From Homalodisca vitripennis (taxonomy: Eukaryota; Arthropoda; Insecta; Hemiptera; Cicadellidae), in assembly GCF_021130785.1 (NCBI RefSeq), contig NW_025776250.1, positions 124,001-188,000 of the forward strand: a DNA stretch of 64,000 nt. The letters run 5' to 3'. The notes under the pieces are model-generated. The model had not been told where the DNA came from, did no database searches, and saw only the letters and a program-made list of their open reading frames with translations. Of the stretch, positions 1 to 12,181 are shown piece after piece. A program made the position numbers and the translations under genes. The stretch's first letter is position 1; every line of letters begins with the position of its first letter.

Positions 1-429
1 TCCGGTCTGAGAAGCCCTAAGAAGAAGCTCACCAATTTTAGAGATGAGTGTGAGAACACCAATAAGGACAAGGGATAAAACCTCGATCTCATCGTCAAAG
101 AGATCGTCATATTTGCGAAATCCGTAAGCTCTGTAGTATCTTTTTAATCTTCATCACGTCGTTTCTAGGCCAAAAGTAGTCTTGTACATGTGACTTTCCT
201 TGTATTTTTTGTACATTTTTCTTTTATCACAGTGATCTTTCCCTGGGTCGAAACCATCCATGAAACTGACACCCAGTGTTTATTGCAAGTACGTCGTGTT
301 AATCTGATTTTCTCCGATTTGTCGATTGGAAATATTCTAATTCTTTTTTATAAGTACACGTTAAGTAAATAACCGATACATCGGAGTTCGTAAGGACCTG
401 ACAGAACGTAATGAGAAATGTAGCGCTCT

Positions 430-600
430 GACAGCCAGATAGACCGATGTGACTGTCTTTTTACTTTTCGACTCAAAAGTCAATAGTTTTCTTCCTTAGA
501 CTAAGAGGAACCCGTGTAGCAAGTTTCAAGTCTCTAGGTCATTTCTGTTCAGTTATCGCACAGACGACAGGATAGACTACAGTAGTTCAATAAAACCTGT
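430..600 (+). repeat. Dispersed SINE-like repeat, family S1
   Basis: This is a degenerate copy of a repeat seen several times in the window. Shared landmarks, in order, are a CAATAG.TTCTTC block, a CAAGTCTCTAGG block and a TTATCG.ACAGACGACAG block. Related copies lie near 3,390-3,470, 15,890-16,055 and 61,325-61,445. They share word order but have diverged, as expected of an old interspersed repeat. I see no coding capacity. Family identity is unknown. Confidence 0.5.
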
Positions 601-1318
601 CGTACGCTTAATATTACCTCCTCAGATGGTAAAGTATACGAATTATGTAATACAGCCCAGTCTTATTTAGACCAAACAAAAAGATCTTACAACAAATTAT
701 CAATTAAATTTATTCGTTTTGCTAAGGACACAAACAAACGACACCTCTTGTTAGTAGAATGGTAATATTGAACTCTTTAATGTACACAGATAAGTTACAG
801 TAATATAAAGGGTAGAGCAATTGCTGCAATTTGAGAGTATAAAATTGCGTGCTGGAATATCAGTATTGTCAGTGAATTAGTGTAAGCAAATTGGATGTAA
901 TCTCTCTGCAAATACACGAGGAATCCTATGGGATTGATTTGGGTGGCTGTCTGTACTAATTGATTAATCGTTATATTATATTAATCTCTATAATCCAAAG
1001 TCAACTTTAACTTTGGTGTACAAATAACATATCCATGTCTTTCCAATAAGCAAATTAAGTTTTGTCTATAAGATGGAAAAAATACAGTATTATTCAATAA
1101 CTGACTTGTACATACTGTATATGACTTGTCTTCTTAAAAGTAAATACACTTCTGTATAACGTTTAGTTTAAATGATTTCTACTATTAAGTACTAGCAATA
1201 ATAAGTAGCATTTATTACGTTGGGAGAAATTTACAAACGAGTATTTGTAAAATGTGTATCAAGTTAGTGTTATTCACTGCGCATAGACAGGGTATTGGAC
1301 TATGTATCAAGAATCATG

Positions 1319-1384
1319 AGAGGAGATAGAAAGAGAGAGGGAGATATAGAGAGAGAGCGAGAGAGAGAGTGAGAGAGAGAGAGT
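1319..1384. repeat. GA-rich microsatellite
   Basis: This is an interrupted (GA)n tract of about 65 bp. It creates a spurious reverse-strand open frame of Ser/Leu repeats, which is not a gene. Confidence 0.85.
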
Positions 1385-1568
1385 CAAATCAATAAATGTA
1401 AGGGTTAACACATGCAATGAACACAAAAAAGGACGGCAAAGAGATATTATATTTTGCGGAGAAACAAAACAAACAAATATCTTACACTGAGCACAAGTGG
1501 TGTAGAGCACGATGGAAGAATCCATACGATTCAAAACGAAATAGTTTTGTCCTAACCCAAATTCAAAG

Positions 1569-1650
1569 GGAATCCAATCACATTATTCTGATTTTGTTTG
1601 AAGTCCAACCATGAGCCTTACAGTATTTTAGCTTACATTACATAGTTTCT
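1569..1650 (+). repeat. Lone relative of the 102-bp minisatellite unit
   Basis: The order of words AATCCAATCACATTA, TTTGAAGTCCAACCAT and GAGCCTTA(C)AGTATTTTA matches the unit of the tandem array at 51,581-52,190. Here it is present once and is more diverged. This suggests that the array was amplified from a dispersed repeat. Confidence 0.6.
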
Positions 1651-2080
1651 GTTCGAACTTAGTTCACATTACTTAGTTTTATCTCATACATCAACCACAA
1701 CATTATAGTCTACCACTCAACTGTCATCAGATAGCAATGCAGCGTTTAATTTCTGTCATCAATACAGTTTTTAAATTTAAACATTTTCTTGTCATATTTT
1801 TAAAATATGTACCTAATTATTTGAAATTTATTTGTTTAAAAAGAATTACGGTTTCATGGCTAAAGTTCGATAATGACATATTACTTTTCTATATTCAAAA
1901 AATAACTAACAATGCTTAAACTGAATTGCTAAGTTTTAATTTCAATGGAATTTCTGTTACAAGGCTACATTAAATATGTTTACTGTTACATCTTTCCTTT
2001 GAAAATTATTTAAAAATTATTATCGTTTAAGTTTATACAATTTAACCAACATGTAAGAGAATTTAACTCTTTGTTACTAA

Positions 2081-2150
2081 TATTTGACTGAGCGTCACCG
2101 AAGCCTATCATTAGAGGGGCTAGAAAATTACACTTCATGACCGCTACGTT
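2081..2150 (-). repeat. Dispersed repeat family S2, fragment
   Basis: This fragment carries TTGACTGAGCGTCACCGAAGCC, the reverse complement of the S2 core (GCTAACGCTCAGCCAAA). It is diverged and short. Other copies are listed at 4,231, 20,841, 23,968, 24,415, 53,655 and 62,280. Confidence 0.45.
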
Positions 2151-3499
2151 AAGGTGACGTAGATTTAAATTTTCGTGTTTAACGTTTTGTTTTAAGTGAG
2201 GTAAGCTAAGAAGAAAGATTATATATACATAATGTAGATAAATAAATCATAAAGACTTCTTATAATAAATAAAGAAACAATGTTGGTCAAAATCCTTTAA
2301 TATTTCAACGTATTGTCGTCTAAAAATGTTTATTCAAACAAAGAATAAAATTAAGCATACAAAATTAAAAAATATAATTATTTATTTGTATTATTTATTT
2401 AATAAATGTATTGGCTCTATATATTTGAATATCCAACTTGTAAAGTGTACGAGCGCGCACTTAAGCATGTATTCACAAGCATGTAAGCACGCACATAAAT
2501 TTAAACGGCGACGAGTGTTCTTAACAGGCTCTTCTATTGTTCATAAACCTCCTTAAATCATCAGCAACATGTAATCAAGTAGTTTGTTTAACATACACTT
2601 TATGAGCTGACTGAAATCTTACAACTTTTTATCGTACATGGAGTCACATATTATCTGCTTAAACTATAATGTATTGGTTTAACACAAACTGTTTTAAGTC
2701 TATAATTCTATTTTGAATATCTCAAGAAAGAATGTAAGAGGTAACGATTCCTCTTTTAAGGGAACATATGATTCAGTAAAGATGAATTTAAAACATTGCA
2801 GAAATTATATTTATTTTCTTTAAACCGTACTTTATTGCAACGCATTATTATCAATCGCAATACTGATTTAGGATATTCCTGTAAAATTAACAAATCTATA
2901 CTAAAGTGAAACCATATTCCAAAGTCTAAATACAATAATAAACAAACCCTCACTTGATATTGTTAGTTGTACTACAGATAAAAGCACCAAATTAATGCAA
3001 AATAAGGATAAATTCGTTTTAATTTTCTTACGTGTCCCTCAAAGGTTTACAAAACATACAGCTCTATGTGTTAAGATTTTATATCCTAGGTAACATATAT
3101 ACTTATTAGTTAATATTTAATATTTAAAAGCCTTTCAGTAATAACTTTCAAATTTTTTATGTCAGATAATAAAATGTTTACCGTAAAAGCACACTCTTAT
3201 ACGTTTCTCGTTTTCTGTTACAAATTGACGATGAATAGCTCTTGATATTCCTTTGCGTCTTGTGCTTATTGTGGAATGTTTCTGGCAGTGGCCAAGAAAG
3301 AAATACAAGTTGCAAGGCTGACTGGCAGAAGTTGTTGTTTATCCTTACTAATATAATTTTGGACCAATTTTAGTTATTGCCTCTACTTAGGTACTAAATT
3401 TCAAGTCTCTGGGACATTTCCATCAGTAGTAATTACACAGATGGACATACAGAGAATGACACGATTTTATGTCTGTTTTGACCTTACATATGTTTATAC

Positions 3500-3520
3500 T
3501 TATATATATATATATATATA
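3500..3520. repeat. (TA)n microsatellite
   Basis: This is an uninterrupted TA dinucleotide tract in otherwise gene-free DNA. It lies just after an S1-like fragment at 3,390-3,470. Confidence 0.85.
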
Positions 3521-3894
3521 GAATGGTAATAGTTTATAACCTAATTACAGCATCAACCCAATCACTGTTTGAAAATCATTCATTTTAACTTTAAGTCTAC
3601 TTCAATTAATATTTTTACTGTACTCTAATAAAACAATTTATTTCTAAACGTTATCTGTGTCACGATTCAATAACACTGACTCTGATACTTGACTACAGAA
3701 AATTAACAACAAATTTTTCATAATTTTTACATTGTAAAGTATCAGACATTAAAAAGTAATGTTGCGTTCAGAAGCAATACTTTTAAATCCAAAATGATAA
3801 CACAGTACATGGACTTGGACTATCAAACACTCCATTTCACTTAAATTGTTATCAAAATCGCCTAAAACGACCATATCATAGTTAACAGTTAGAC

Positions 3895-4260
3895 AATAAG
3901 GCAGGAGTACGCCACGCCACGTGCCACGTAACATGCTTCGCTAAGTTTGCTCGCATGGTTTCAGATCAGTAGCTCATTTCACTCTCGAGATGATCTGTGA
4001 ACAGACAGCTAGATAAGCATAATGAGATATTTTATTTCCCCTCGTAACCAAACGAGAAATTGTGTCAATCTTTAATGACGTTAAGTGAAATTCCATCGTT
4101 ACACATGCAACATCATAGAACTCATTCTTTTCTGTGTATAAAATAGAATTTCATACAAACTTGAAGTCTACATGTGAAATTTTTCACAAGAAAACAAAAA
4201 TTGGGTGATTTTTGCGTGTGTTTTCTTTTTGCTTCGCTAACGCTCAGCCAATTGGCATTA
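3895..4260 (+). repeat. Dispersed repeat family S3 joined to an S2 core
   Basis: The stretch starts with GGCAGGAGTACGCCACGCCA, continues through AACATGCTTCGCT, and ends at TTCGCTAACGCTCAGCCAA. Related left parts occur near 22,748, 30,840, 52,985 and 53,105. The last of these keeps the same internal order: ATGAAACTTTTCA and AAATTGGGT words, and CTTCAAGTCTACA. The copy is degenerate with no open frame worth calling. Class is unknown. Confidence 0.45.
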
Positions 4261-4474
4261 GCACTCATACATCAAGTTGGTGCAGAATGACGCTGCTATT
4301 ACGATAATGGTTATAATATCACTATCGGACTTGTTACGATATTGCTATAGAGATTTAGAGCTTTCTTGTTACCTCATTTAAACATTCTATACTATTTAGT
4401 AATATATAATGAACTAAAAGCACTTCTTCTTCCCTCAGTGGAGCGTTGCACTCATACTACATCATCAGACAAGA

Positions 4475-4550
4475 GCCTTGGTAGGCCAATGGACAGTGTT
4501 CTTAGTTTATCACTCAGGGTCCGGGTTCGATTCTTGGTTCGGTCAATGTA
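4475..4550 (+). repeat. tRNA-derived SINE fragment
   Basis: An A-box-like TGGTAGGCCAATGG is followed about 35 nt later by a near-perfect B box, GGTTCGATTC (4,524-4,533). This is the internal RNA polymerase III promoter arrangement of tRNAs and tRNA-derived SINEs. I cannot fold a convincing acceptor and anticodon stem, so I call it a SINE head and not a working tRNA. Confidence 0.5.
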
Positions 4551-5044
4551 TCATTACACACCAAAAAGAAAACAGTGTTTATGGAACTAAAGTAATAAAG
4601 TCATATACATATTCAAGGAATTCGATAGTAGTTTTCGTATTAAGAAAGGTAGGAAAATTATATGTGTTTTGAATTTGTTATTGTTTGGTGAATAGGATAG
4701 CGATATTTACTATCCAAATATTACAATTTATGTAATAATTCTTGTTTTAATTTACTGACTAACTTTTTATTCTTCTTATTATTTAACTATTTTGTTAAAA
4801 GGTCCATAAGTGAATATTTCTATAATACGTTTTTAATATATATTTTGTATGCAGAATTGTAATGGAAATACATTATTTCTTATATAAATTCAGACAACTA
4901 ATACTCATAGGCAGTGGTGAGGGAAAATGTACAAGATACGTACACGATATGTACAGGAGTTGATTGGCAAGCGGAAATGTTAACAACTTTAAAGCATATT
5001 ATCGAGACTATCTCAGCATCCCGGAATATTGGCTAGTATTAAAG

Positions 5045-6130
5045 ATGCAATATAGAACAGTTGGTATACATTACACCAGCTGTAAACGATAAGCTTGTAA
5101 TCACATGAATTTTTAACAGCTGATTTGCAAATACAATGAGTGATTAGTTATTCCACGCGTTGATCGTTCTACTCCAGTTTCTGCTGTTTTATCTGAATCC
5201 GTATCTTTAATGTTGTTCCAAATCCTCTGTCTTATCTTTTGTAACTAATCCAACCTTTTAGTTCCCTCTGGGAAGTTTTATTGTGGCCAGCTTAGGTTAA
5301 AATCACAGAATACTCAAAACAGCCCCTTCACTAAAGTTATGACTGATAAAACACAGAAAAGCTATAAATATAACAGTAACGTTTCAAAATAAATGTGTCA
5401 TTTAATATAAACAATAAAATCAATATTACTAATGAAATCACACAAAAAGAACTTTTATTTCTACAAAAAGTTGGAAAGAGTTGGAAACTCGAAACTTGGA
5501 AATAAAACTTATATTATAATATTACGCATAAAACTTTCGTCAAAAAAGACCAGGAACAGTAGATGTACACACCATAATGAATTATGAAGATCTATTGTTA
5601 ATAAAACGAGAGCCATTTTCCAAATCATCCAATTTACCTCCTAACCTAAGAAAATAATTGGTTGTAGTTTTAGTTCAGAATGGTTTGTAAATTTTTGTTT
5701 AAATATGGCATTACAAGTTTCATGATATTCATAATAATAATATTAACAACCAACTATTAAAGCTTTCATTATCATTAAACTAATTTACTTTCAATACAAC
5801 TACTATTAGTTTTAAAATGCATCTTCAAATTTATATATTTATATGGCAGCACATATGAAATAAACCTTTCATCCACCTGCTCCAGATAAGGCATTTTTAT
5901 TAAATCAGTACAGGGAATAGTTATGAGTAGTGAACTGTTATAGATCTAATAAATTACAAGCTACAGCTAGTCATAGACACAACGTAAGCAATTAGCGAGG
6001 TAACTCAGTTGTCAACAAATCATTATTGTGAAGCGAATAGGATGCAGTAATTGGATTGGTATTGCTAATATAACTACGTATCAACGATTTGTTGACTACG
6101 AACTCAAGTTACAAATGAGCGGTTGTTATA
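5045..6130 (+). repeat. About 1-kb dispersed repeat D1, copy 1
   Basis: The head contains AACAGCTGATTTGCAAATAC, TTATTCCACGCG, TGATCGTTCTACT and CTGCTGTTTTATCTGAATC. The same head occurs twice at 55,425-55,745. The tail (CTGTCTTATCTTTTGTAACT through TACAGGGAATAG and CACAACGTAAGC.ATTA) parallels 57,668-58,560 in the same order and orientation. There is no intact reading frame. It is probably a decayed non-autonomous mobile element of unknown class. Confidence 0.55.
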
Positions 6131-8584
6131 TCATAACATGTGTTGTTTTACAGAACTCCTACTGTTTTCTCGTTAACAAGCATAGTGCAAACATAAAAAA
6201 CGTTTAAATAATCTTGATTAATAACATTTCTCTTGGATACATGTTTACTGACTAATTACGTGTAAATCCTTTTATTATAGATCAAGATCGAAATATTAAA
6301 ATAAAGATGGAAATAATTTACTGGTTACCATACCATTAAGCCTTTTTAAATTGACCTCAAAACTGATAATCTATCTTTAATTTCATTTTTCAATATGACT
6401 ATCACATACGAAATGTAATTTGTTCCAACTGAACAAGAAGCATGATTCTGGTTGAATTTATTATCATCTCTAGAACATTCTGAACTAAATTTATGTGTAT
6501 TAAGTAGTTGTGAGGAACAAGTAAACTTAGTATGTTCTTTTGCCGTAAGCAACGATTTATTGTGTAAAAGATTTGCAAGTTATAGTTTGCAAACAAGAAT
6601 AACAAACTCTGTTGAGTAATTACTAATAATTATTTTAGAAGCAACTTAAGAATCAACTTGGCTGCAACTAATATATTATCAAAACACTGTTGTGAAAACG
6701 GCATTGAGGAAAAGATAATAATTTTTAAATACTCAAAATGCATGAATTGTTTGTATATTAACTCCTATAAGTGGAGTAAATTACTCATTTCTCTGACGAA
6801 ACACTTCATATCAAATCTTAATCATGTTAAATCATCTTACGATGTTATAATTAATGCTCTCTGGCTTCTTCAAAATTATAAATATTTATATATCTAAAAA
6901 ATATGATAATTTTCAAATTTTTCATACGTTCAGATGTGCGTTTTTTATAGTTAATAGAGCGTTATTTGTCATGCATGGAAGTCAAAAATTTTACATAGCT
7001 GAATATTTATTCTCAACCAATTTCAAACTCTACGTGTCATTACTATGTCAATACTTTACAATAATAGATCCAATTTCGATTAACTTTTTAATAAAAAGGA
7101 GGTCATCCCCACGGTGGTTCTACTTTCATTTTGTAAGAGCAAGACTACCGTATAACGAGTACATCAATTTGGTAGTATAATGCACAATATCTCCTTAAAA
7201 ATCCACACAAGGCAAGTAGAACGGCTACTGTTTTTATTAATTACTAAGCTTGCCCCAGTAATGCATTTTTATTGTTCTGTAGTTTCGAGAAGACGTCCAT
7301 GTTGATGTCAATGTGGAATCAATCCAGGAGCAGTGACAAAGGATGGAGTGTATAGATTGGAATTTTATCATTAAAAATACTTTACTTCATAGGTTCTATG
7401 AACAATTTTCCTGTTTACTTCAGTGTTCTAGATGATACATCTCAAAAAGCGTTCTATCTTAAATTGCTCTTTAAATTCATAAAATATTTAGTGTTTATAT
7501 TTTTAGTGCCATATTACACAAATCGAGGATTGGTTCGCTTTTTAAGCCCGGAGCAATTTTGAAACTAGTGAAATATCGTTTATATATACAAGATCGACTC
7601 TTGCATTATGGCACCTTGAATATTTCAATGGCACTGTGATGTCCTTTAAATTGCGTTTACATGAGTATTGCTATGGTCCTAAAAAAGATACTTCTGATAT
7701 CACAAGAAGAAAATTTCTCTTGAGAGGATGTAATTATTGTGGAGAATTTATTTAATGTGAAAACTACAAGTCCTTTCCTTTTTATTAATATAAATATTTG
7801 AAAAGACGATCAAACTTTACACTTTATTTTTTATCTTTTTTTGTATAATTTCCTTCCTTTTCTATCCTTTATCTGGTAAATTAATACAAACGGAACGTTT
7901 AACTGTTTATAATGGAAACGATAGGACAGCGAAGACCTTTCAAAGAAAATTGTTTCCAATTAGACATCAGGATAAGTTCTATTTCTATGTTTTCACAGGT
8001 CCTATTTTACTTTTCCGTTCTGACAGTACCCCTACTGAAAGTAATACACATTTACATGTACGAATAAAAAGGAATCCAATGATGGCAAGACTATCGAAGT
8101 CGCCAGATTAAAATATCTGACATTCTTAGTATGTATATAGCGTGGTTAGACAAAAATAAACTACTAAGAAATAAAATTTAAGAAGAATTTCCTTTAATGC
8201 CACTTAGAAAGGTGTGTTTGTCATAGTAGTAGCAAGGTAATAAAAAAATCAATGTATACAAGACTCTCAACTATGAGAGCACGTGGAACACTTACTTTAA
8301 TTACTCACATTTTATTTCTATCCTACTTAATTTTTTTCGTATTCAAACGTCTTATTCTGTTATTCCATGCGTATTATACCATTGAAACATGTTGTAATCT
8401 CCCATGCCATTATTTTCATAAACGATATTTTTCTAATTTAATGAATAAAATCATTGTTGGTTAATCCTTTTAAATAAACAAAATATTTTTGGAGTATGCT
8501 TAAACACATTCTTGCATTTTTGCTGAATTTTAAAGAAAATATAGTGTCATTATGTATTTTTAACCCTTAAAAACCTAAATACTA

Positions 8585-9240
8585 AAGGTCAGTTAAAAGT
8601 GCTCGCACAGATGCATAGATATATAGCATGAAGGACAGATAAAGAGACGATTTTAAGGATTTGTCGAGTACTCTTAATAAATAGAACTGTTATAACAATA
8701 ATTACTAAAAATACCTCTCTTCTTCCACAAACAGTGCTGGGTTCAGCTTCATAATTGATGACCTTCTCGTTCTCTGTGGAATCATTTCATTTTCTCCTCC
8801 ATAAACTATTCATATACTTAAAGTCTGCTTGTTTTTCTTTTAATAATACACACGCTAATATTGTAAAAACATGACCATTGTAGATCTACATAGATGTTCT
8901 AATAGATAACTCAGATATGAATAATATTTTCTTTCTAGCGTAGACTGAATCCCGAAATTACAAATTTGTGCTTCAAATTCACTTAACGTGATATAACTCT
9001 TGATGCAAATAAACAACTTTATGCAAACCGGTTCATCGGTCGTAAAACAGGAAGTAAGCAAATCAGGCATAAATGCTAAAAAGCGTACTTTTGCTGAAAA
9101 CAAACAGTCTAGATTATACGGTAAAATCAAAACTGAAATTCATCAACCAACTACTCTTGTTATTAGAAATTTAAACTTGGTTGCTATTATACGGAATGCC
9201 AACACAATTTTCTAAATTTATTATTGTTCTTCTAATGTGA
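8585..9240 (+). repeat. Dispersed repeat D2, copy 1
   Basis: This copy shares a long, ordered set of words with 61,360-61,900. These include ACGATTTTAAGGA, TTGTCGAGTACTCTTAATAA, CTCTCTTCTTCCACAA, CAGCTTCATAAT, TTCTCGTTCTCTGTGGAATC, ATGCAAACC and CCAACTACT. Part of it is repeated immediately downstream at 9,290-9,500. It is non-coding as far as I can see. The length and internal order suggest one mobile-element family. Confidence 0.6.
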
Positions 9241-9289
9241 TCAATGTTAATAATTATTTAAAACAAAAGTGTAAAGTTGTTTGAGAAAA

Positions 9290-9500
9290 AACGTTATAAC
9301 AATAATTGCTCAAAATACCTTTCTTCTTCCACAAGCAGTGCTTGGTTCAGCTTCATAATTGATGACCTTCTCGTTCTCTGAGGAATGATTTCATTTCTCC
9401 TCTATAAAATATTCATATACTTAAAGTCTGCTTTAATAATGTATCCACATACTAATATTTAAAACATAACCAGTGTAGAGAAAATGGGTGTTCTAATAAC
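9290..9500 (+). repeat. Dispersed repeat D2, partial second copy
   Basis: About 200 bp nearly repeats 8,685-8,890, including TATAACAATAATT, CTTCTTCCACAAGCAGTGCT, ATTGATGACCTTCTCG and ATTCATATACTTAAAGTCTG. It is in direct orientation about 600 bp after the first copy. Confidence 0.7.
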
Positions 9501-10164
9501 ATGGCTCATTATTGTGCAGAGCCCTCCGTTTTATATAGAATAAAATCAACTGTCAACTAACTTATTTAGAAATTACATTTCATAAAATGACCTCAAACTA
9601 AAATTTTCAATTGAGTGGATGTGAAGAAAAAAAATTTCCGGATATTGGACATCGTTCTGCAATCTGATCTCTTCCTAAGGTGAATAACGAACTTAATACT
9701 TAACTACAATCTATGCTAAAGTAAACAAATCATAAGTAAGCGCTGTGCCACGCATAATTCATGAACGACAACAACAATGTGTGTCAACTCCATGCACACC
9801 AACTATAAAATTTGCTCGTAATAAGAACAAAACACGACAAGAATTAGAATAAGATGGTGGAAACTAAAGGGTCCGTGATTCATTTCAGTTTTAAGACTAG
9901 GTAATATGTATGAACATCAACGACAATATTCAGGAAAGATAAGCAAAATCTGTGGCTGTCAAGTTATTGTTGTCAGGGCACCCTATCAGTCTTGTGGGGA
10001 ACTAAAGCGTCTTTGTGTACCCAAACAATGGAACAATACAATACTGAACAATAAACGGTATTGATATAGTAGAACTGGTACACGGGCTTTCATACAGACT
10101 AATCGTGAATTGATTAACATATCATTTGTGACATTATATGAGATTTACCTGTAAGCTTTGTTAA

Positions 10165-10220
10165 ATAAATGATAAATAAATAAATATTAAATAAATAAAT
10201 GTAAAAATTAAATAAATAAG
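10165..10220. repeat. (AAAT)n low-complexity tract
   Basis: These are repeated AAATAAATAAAT blocks. Such tracts often mark the 3' tail of a non-LTR retrotransposon, but I recognise no coding remnant upstream of it. Confidence 0.7.
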
Positions 10221-10318
10221 TGTTTTATTTAGGGCAGTGTTTCTTGTACGATACAAAATAATTTGAATACTCGGAGTAATTCCAAATTAATTTAAATAAC
10301 ATACACGTTTTTATTATA

Positions 10319-11318
10319 CAGGGTGATTCAAAACTAAACGGCAATCTCTCGAGAGCTTATTCTATAGCTAAAAACAAGTACAAAAGTTCATATAACCATA
10401 TGCCCGGAAACGCTTCGTTAGCGAGTTACGCCTAGCGAAAGATTTCGCCCGGATTTCAGAACCCTTGGTGAAGTCAGGCCGTATAAAAATGGTAAAGGTA
10501 GTTACAAAGATACAAATACGATTGTTTTTTGTGTCTTTATATCTGAAAAATTTATTAAAATTCGTCCCAGAGCTTTAAATGCAATACTTTCAGAGATATC
10601 TTACGTAAAACACAAGAATTGGTGCAAAGAAATAACACATTTTTGTGTTTAACGTAAGATTACTTCCATAAATGTTAAATAAAGGTCATTTTTTTCTTAA
10701 ACAGATTTGTAGAACATTTAATTCTGAAAAGATTCATGTGAATTACTTAGGAAAAAAATTAATAATAGGTATTGAAATTTAGCTTTATTTAAAAATAAAA
10801 CAGACGCACAAAAATGCATATTCTTATCTGCATAAAATATTAACTAATAAAAGCTAAATTTCAATACCTATTATTAATTTTTTTCCTAAGTAATTCACAT
10901 GAATCTTTTCAGAATTAAATGTTCTACAAATCTGTTTAAGAAAAAAATGACCTTTATTTAACATTTATGGAAGTAATCTTACGTTAAACACAAAAATGTG
11001 TTATTTCTTTGCACCAATTCTTGTGTTTTACGTAAGATATCTCTAAAAGTATTGCATTTACAGCTCTGGGACGAATTTTAATAAATTTTTCAGATATAAA
11101 AACATATAAAACAATCGTATTTGTATCTTTGTAACTACCTTTACCATTTTTATACGGCCTGACTTCACCAAGGGTTCTGAAATCCGGGCGAAATCTTTCG
11201 CTAGGCGTAACTCGCTAACGAAGCGTTTCCGGGCATATGGTTATATGAACTTTTTTACTTGTTTTTAGCTATAGAATAAGCTCCCGAGAGATTGCCGTTT
11301 AGTTTTTGAATCACCCTG
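10319..11318. mobile_element. 1,000-bp foldback DNA transposon
   Basis: The two halves are long inverted copies of each other. The arms run 10,319-~10,789 and ~10,845-11,318, with a spacer of about 55 bp. The termini are CAGGGTGATTCAAAACTAAA and its inverse, and the whole element is flanked by TA on both sides (10,317-10,318 and 11,319-11,320). A TA duplication is typical of Tc1/mariner-like insertion. The arms are nearly identical, with only a few substitutions and one-base gaps seen by eye, and the element contains no transposase. It is probably a non-autonomous element. The superfamily is inferred from the TA flanks only. Confidence 0.85.
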
Positions 11319-11616
11319 TATTTGTCTAAATATAAATCTAAAAATTTCCTTTTGGAGATGTTAAGTATTTATACATATTTTGAATAGTACTTATTTTTTA
11401 AATATTATATAGTAAATTAGGAAGTTACACTGGAAACCTCTATTTTAGAACACTTCATGTTTCATTTCAATAATGTTTCATGACATTGTCGAAGGAAGAA
11501 CGTCAGATTTACTTACTGGTTATCAGTTAAATAAAAACTACCGCTAAAGACGTATAATTACAAAGTTTTCTCTTCCTGGATTACCACTGGTCGGGAGTCC
11601 ATGAAAGGGATGCAAT

Positions 11617-12181
11617 ATTTATTTATTTATTTACATTCCCACGGTATAACCATTTTGCAAAATTACAATACTTAAGATGACTAGTAATAACAGTAATAAA
11701 TTCTCATAAAAAAAGTATAGTTTGAAAAATCAAGTTCAGCAATTTCAGCAATTGACCATGCCTACGACATAGTGAAATAAATAGATATAACAAGATAAAA
11801 CTAATACAATGTGAAACATAACGAAAGTGGTACCAATAACAATAGTGCAATAACAATAACAAGTAGTGATATAACAAGTAATAAAAAATAATAATACAAC
11901 AATAACAATAATGATGACAGTAATAGACTAAATGGGCAAATATAACAATGGAGTAACTATTGTAATACTGTAATACTGTGCAGGACTCGGCAAGCTCACT
12001 CTGACTCAAATGTCTCCAGCCTCACTGTCAACACAGCACGTCTCAAAGCACCCAGTCGATTGCAGAAAAAGTCTACTTCACTGCACACCTCGTTGCCAAG
12101 CTGAAGCATTCTTGCATTCTTGGGACAGAGCTGAACTGGAGATAGTTGCGGTTTAAGTGGCTCAGCTCGAAGAGGCGGCAC
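11617..12181 (-). mobile_element. 3' fragment of a non-LTR retrotransposon
   Basis: Read on the reverse strand, an open C-terminal segment of 61 residues (12,181 down to 11,996) ends in LRRAVLTVRLETFESE. An AT-rich stretch follows, then a terminal GTAAATAAATAAATAAAT tail at about 11,632-11,617. A protein tail, short 3' UTR and simple (AAAT)n tail is the usual 3' end of an insect LINE. The coding part is markedly more GC-rich than its surroundings. Nothing recognisable continues upstream of 12,181, so this is a 5'-truncated copy. The clade is not assigned. Confidence 0.55.

Noticed and set aside
11704..12009. 101-codon reverse frame rich in Tyr and Leu
   Set aside because: It falls in the AT-rich 3' UTR of a LINE fragment. 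The Tyr/Leu composition reflects ATA/TAA-type low-complexity sequence.
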